64,000 nt of DNA. It comes from JAVVEH01 sp032251435 (GTDB lineage Bacteria; Verrucomicrobiota; Lentisphaeria; Oligosphaerales; MVZH01). The notes below the pieces were generated by a model. The model was given only the letters and a program-made list of their open reading frames with translations. It made no database searches and was not told the origin of the DNA. The stretch covers positions 34,918 through 98,917 of the forward strand of contig JAVVEH010000010.1 in the NCBI GenBank assembly GCA_032251435.1. Direction: 5' to 3'. Shown one piece after another: positions 61,158 to 64,000 of the stretch; position 1 is the stretch's first letter, and each line of letters starts with the position of its first letter. The translations under genes were made by a program, and so were the position numbers.

Positions 61158-62525
61158 ATGACAACCACCATCAGAAACACAACCCTTTTCACCGTGACAT
61201 CAGCCCTTGCCGCCTGCTTTTTGCTGAGCTGCATCCTGTCCGTGCGGGGATTTGGCGCCACGTATTATTGGGCGGGTAGTGAAGGAGCTGGGTGGAGTAA
61301 CACAGCCGCCTGGAAAGACGTGAACGGGACTAGTCAATCAGCCTTCTCTGATAGCCATACTTATGTTATCAACCCAAACCAAGTACTAGGCGGTGGCGCC
61401 ACGGCTGCTTCCCGGACTGATGTTAACAGTAATCCTTTTCCGGCAAACAATTTGACGGTTGAGAGTGGCGGGGTCGTGGTCGTAGATAGCACGAGTGGTG
61501 TCGACACACTAACACTGAATGGAGGCGCCTTGAGGAATTATCAATCAGGTGCGAAGACTTGGGGTGATGGAATCAATGACAAGATTGTGCTCACGGGGGG
61601 AAGCACAAGTCAAGTATCTTTGGGAACTAATGGCGGCGCTTTGCCTATAGACGCGTTTGTAGAGGGGGCGGGGAATCTTATTTTGAGGCCGAAAAGCGCG
61701 ACCAGATACATGCAGTTAAGCAAGGCGAACACTCACACCGGCACCACGACCATGCAACCGGATGGTTCTGAAGGAACATTCTTTATAAACAACGCCAACG
61801 CGCTGCAATACAGCACACTGAATTTGAATTATGACACTGCGTCGGAAGGAGCGGTGACCTTCAATCAAAATTCAACGATTGGCGGTCTCGAAGACAGCGG
61901 GGTCGCGGCAAATCTGAATCTCGGTGGCAGAACCATTTCGATTGGCTACAATGACAGTGCCCGGGACAAGACCTTTGACGGTGACATCAGCAACGGGTCT
62001 ATTATAAAAATTGGTTCCAGCACACAGCGGTTTACGGGCGCCGTCAGCACCCCCGTCACCGTGACCGAGGGAACAGTTGTCATGGCCGGTTCTTACACCG
62101 GTGGAACGATTGCCCTGAATGGTGGGAACCTCAACATCGGCAGCGACACGACCGCCGGTGACATAATGAGTTTCACGACACTGACTCTGACGGACGGATC
62201 GACCATCACCTGGCAGGTCGACGGCGCGTCCGGTGACGTGCTGCAGACCAGCGGCACCCTGGCGCTGGGCACCCTGTCGGCCGGAGCTGTCACCATCAAT
62301 GTCGACTCCATTGGCGCCGCCCCTGTGAAAAATGTGTGGTACACGCTGTTTGACGGCACGGTCAGCGACTTCAACGCCAGCAAGTTCACGTTTTCCGGAT
62401 ATAATGCCGACAAGTGGGTCATTGGCGAAGGCAGCCTGCAAATCATGCTGATTCCCGAGCCGTCCACCGCGATTCTCGCCGGGCTTGGTCTCGCGGGGCT
62501 CTGCCTGCGTCGCCGTCGGCGGTAA
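61158..62525 (+). CDS. Autotransporter-like PEP-CTERM protein
   Basis: A 455-residue exported protein. Signal peptide (TSALAACFLLSCILSVRGFG), then TYYWAGSEGAGWSNTAAWKD, the passenger-type start (a W..G...WS...W motif) seen in autotransporter-associated beta-strand proteins. The middle is rich in Gly, Thr and Asn with repeated beta-strand patterns (KANTHTGTTTMQPDG, GGTIALNGGNLNIG). The C-terminus IPEPSTAILAGLGLAGLCLR plus basic residues is a PEP-CTERM anchor. AGGAG lies 7 bases before the ATG. Confidence 0.85.
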   Translation: MTTTIRNTTLFTVTSALAACFLLSCILSVRGFGATYYWAGSEGAGWSNTAAWKDVNGTSQSAFSDSHTYVINPNQVLGGGATAASRTDVNSNPFPANNLTVESGGVVVVDSTSGVDTLTLNGGALRNYQSGAKTWGDGINDKIVLTGGSTSQVSLGTNGGALPIDAFVEGAGNLILRPKSATRYMQLSKANTHTGTTTMQPDGSEGTFFINNANALQYSTLNLNYDTASEGAVTFNQNSTIGGLEDSGVAANLNLGGRTISIGYNDSARDKTFDGDISNGSIIKIGSSTQRFTGAVSTPVTVTEGTVVMAGSYTGGTIALNGGNLNIGSDTTAGDIMSFTTLTLTDGSTITWQVDGASGDVLQTSGTLALGTLSAGAVTINVDSIGAAPVKNVWYTLFDGTVSDFNASKFTFSGYNADKWVIGEGSLQIMLIPEPSTAILAGLGLAGLCLRRRRR

Positions 62526-62608
62526 GCGCGCGCCGCGGGCCTGGAGCCGCCCGGCCCCGGGCGTTTTTAGCGCGGAGCACGGAGCGCGGAGCGCGGAGTC
62601 TGGATAGG

Positions 62609-62656
62609 AACCGATCAGACGGATCAGGATCAGGGATCCGTCTGATCGGTTTTTTG
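62609..62656 (+). terminator. Strong rho-independent terminator of the 61158 gene
   Basis: AACCGATCAGACGGATC (62609-62625) pairs perfectly over 17 bases with GATCCGTCTGATCGGTT (62635-62651), loop of 9 bases, followed by six T. It lies 84 bases after the stop. Confidence 0.9.
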
Positions 62657-63263
62657 CCCGCTTCCAGCTTGCCGCGGCATCCGCTCCACGCGCTTCCTGT
62701 CCCGTCGGCTGCCGCCTCGCTCATTCGTTGAACGTTTAGCGTTAAGCGTTGAGCGTTCACCCCCCCCCCGAATTCCCGGCACCCCTTATGGTTGTAACCG
62801 AAATCGTTATCCGTTCAAGAGCCGACTGAAGTCGGTCTTCGGCGGGCACCAGAGCCCGCCCGGCTTCCGATTAAAGTCGGTACACCAACGTGGGATGTCG
62901 ACGCTCCGAGGGGGGGGGGAGGGGCAAGCGCGTTGGTGTACCCGCAGGGCTGCTCAGCCAATTGCCTTCATCCGCATCCTACCTGTCTGCCTCTGGCATG
63001 ATCTGCGTCCATCCGCGTCCATCTGCGGTTCAAATTCCTTTCCGGGACACATTCCTCACAAACCATCCGGATTTTGAATAAAAAAAATCAAAATTTGACG
63101 AAACACTTAGTTTCTTTTGGTCTTTTTCGCCCTATCGTAGAGTATATCATTTTCATCGACCGCATTTGGTTTGATGCTCATCGCTCAACAAAATGCGAAA
63201 CCCGGCGGCCATCTACCCGGTTCCGGGCAAGTAACGCGCGATTAATATATACTGACAGTTTTT
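62656..63263. repeat. Repeat-rich gene-free stretch, including GTACACCAACGTG inverted-repeat copy 2
   Basis: It holds GAACGTTTAGCGTTAAGCGT tandem units (about 62725), runs of C (62761-62770) and G (62910-62919), a hairpin GGCGGGC-ACCAGA-GCCCGCC (62841-62860), the inverted-repeat element CGGTACACCAACGTG / CGCGTTGGTGTAC (62878-62941) related to 43217-43302, and GCGTCCATCCGCGTCCATCT (about 63006). CCATCCGGATTTTGAATAAA at 63062 also occurs at 45819. No gene is apparent. Confidence 0.6.
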
Positions 63264-63299
63264 CTGTTTGTGCATCACCACAAACCCGGGAGTCACCTC

Positions 63300-63962
63300 A
63301 TGACAACAAAAGCCGCACGTTCTTTTACTCTTCTAAGCTTGGTGTTCGCGGTTTCGCTTCAAGCCGCGACTATTGACGTGACCCGTTTCGCTGTGGATTC
63401 AGTCATTGGAGATGTCAGGGAGACCAATGCGCCGCTGACAGGTTACTATGAAGCCACTTCTTCTCAACCCACGCTGGTTGGTGGTACGGGGTCAAGCTCC
63501 TCCTCCAACCGGTATGTTCAGAATTTAATTTACCGCTACACCTTGCCGAGTATCGGGGCCGGAAAGGTCATTAGCAGTTTTACATTTGACTTTCATGTTG
63601 GGGACGTGCGGGACAGTGCGAATGCTGATCCTTATCTGGATGTCTATCTGCTCAATTTGGCTGATCCAACAACCACTGGCGGCGACCTTTTCTATGACGG
63701 TAGCGCGGATCCGAACCACGATAAAATTGGCGATTATTATTTTGCTTCCACCAACACACAGGTAACTGCGAATCAGGACGTTTCATTTACCATCAATTCC
63801 GGAAACGCGCTCACCACGCTGAACGGGTTTTATGACGCAAATGGTGATCCCACCCAAACTTGGGCTTCCTTCCGCTTTAATCTGGATAAGGCCATACCGG
63901 TGACAAGCCCTTACAGCCGCTACTATGTGGATAACGATGTCAATACTTCTAGTATAATGTAA
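63300..63962 (+). CDS. Exported protein related to PEP-CTERM surface proteins, lacking the anchor (possibly truncated)
   Basis: A 220-residue protein. The signal peptide is SFTLLSLVFAVSLQAATID, then a beta-rich domain with IYRYTLPSIGAGKVISSFTF and DFHVGDVRDSANADPYLDVY, and SPYSRYYVDNDVNTSSIM just before the stop. Related surface proteins often continue from such a position to a PEP-CTERM tail, which is absent here; the frame stops 38 bases before the window end, so a premature stop or frameshift is possible. The ATG at 63300 has GGGAG upstream and the conserved leader. Confidence 0.6.
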   Translation: MTTKAARSFTLLSLVFAVSLQAATIDVTRFAVDSVIGDVRETNAPLTGYYEATSSQPTLVGGTGSSSSSNRYVQNLIYRYTLPSIGAGKVISSFTFDFHVGDVRDSANADPYLDVYLLNLADPTTTGGDLFYDGSADPNHDKIGDYYFASTNTQVTANQDVSFTINSGNALTTLNGFYDANGDPTQTWASFRFNLDKAIPVTSPYSRYYVDNDVNTSSIM

Positions 63963-64000
63963 AATTTAAACTTGCGCAATCTTTAACACTAACCTATATT

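Noticed and set aside
1..64000. tRNA and rRNA genes
   Set aside because: I looked for conserved rRNA segments and tRNA-like cloverleaf and T-loop sequences and found none I could support.

Overview
The window looks like a metagenome-assembled contig (it carries a nominal 100-N gap at 23267-23366) from an anaerobic, polysaccharide-degrading member of the PVC group, most likely Kiritimatiellota or Lentisphaerota. The reasons are several PEP-CTERM surface proteins, an FTLIELL-type pseudopilin-like protein, three LacI-sensor/AraC-HTH (XylR-like) regulators, many glycoside hydrolases, a GxxExxY protein, oxygen/NO-protective anaerobe enzymes (hybrid cluster protein, FprA flavoprotein), and intergenic space packed with short degenerate tandem repeats. 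The phylum is inferred from gene content only; there is no rRNA, and I saw no tRNA.

Layout. 1-1407: end of a thiamine-diphosphate enzyme, a DsrE-like protein and a SAM methyltransferase. 1529-4781: a two-gene restriction-modification-like cassette (Zn-ribbon adenine methylase plus PD-(D/E)XK protein) with visibly lower GC, then a DUF2062 membrane protein with an unclear 5' end. 5738-23010: about 18 co-directional genes that I read as an arsenic-metabolite (arsenosugar/arsenolipid-like) locus: TetR regulator, Fe-S flavoprotein, peroxiredoxin-like protein, MTA/purine-nucleoside phosphorylase, radical SAM protein, C_GCAxxG_C_C protein, DUF547, TVP38, antiporter, mercuric-reductase-like FAD enzyme, ArsM arsenite methyltransferase with its four cysteines, DinB, NRDE, a VTT-ATP-grasp fusion, DUF3179, a sterol-desaturase-like hydroxylase and a double glycosyltransferase. 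The order fits methylation of arsenite, adenosyl transfer, removal of adenine, glycosylation and lipid linkage, but the radical SAM is not the usual ArsS and the product is unknown.

23011-25020: a scaffold gap inside a repeat and an AAA/DUF4143 ATPase. 25041-35396 (mostly minus strand): ferritin-like and HD proteins, then an apparent operon FprA - Hcp - transposase/DprA fusion - RND adaptor - RND pump, with a TetR regulator upstream: nitrosative/oxidative stress and efflux.

35633-63962: carbohydrate region with GH78, GH20, a Gfo/Idh/MocA oxidoreductase, an AraC regulator, PEP-CTERM proteins, a pseudopilin-like protein with three consecutive FTLIELL segments, XylR-like regulators, a HAD hydrolase, GH3, a SASA-type esterase with a PEP-CTERM tail, and a 1622-residue GH16/Ig-repeat protein. 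Intergenic stretches hold hairpin clusters, inverted-repeat elements that look like MITEs, and repeats that run into the 3' ends of neighbouring genes.
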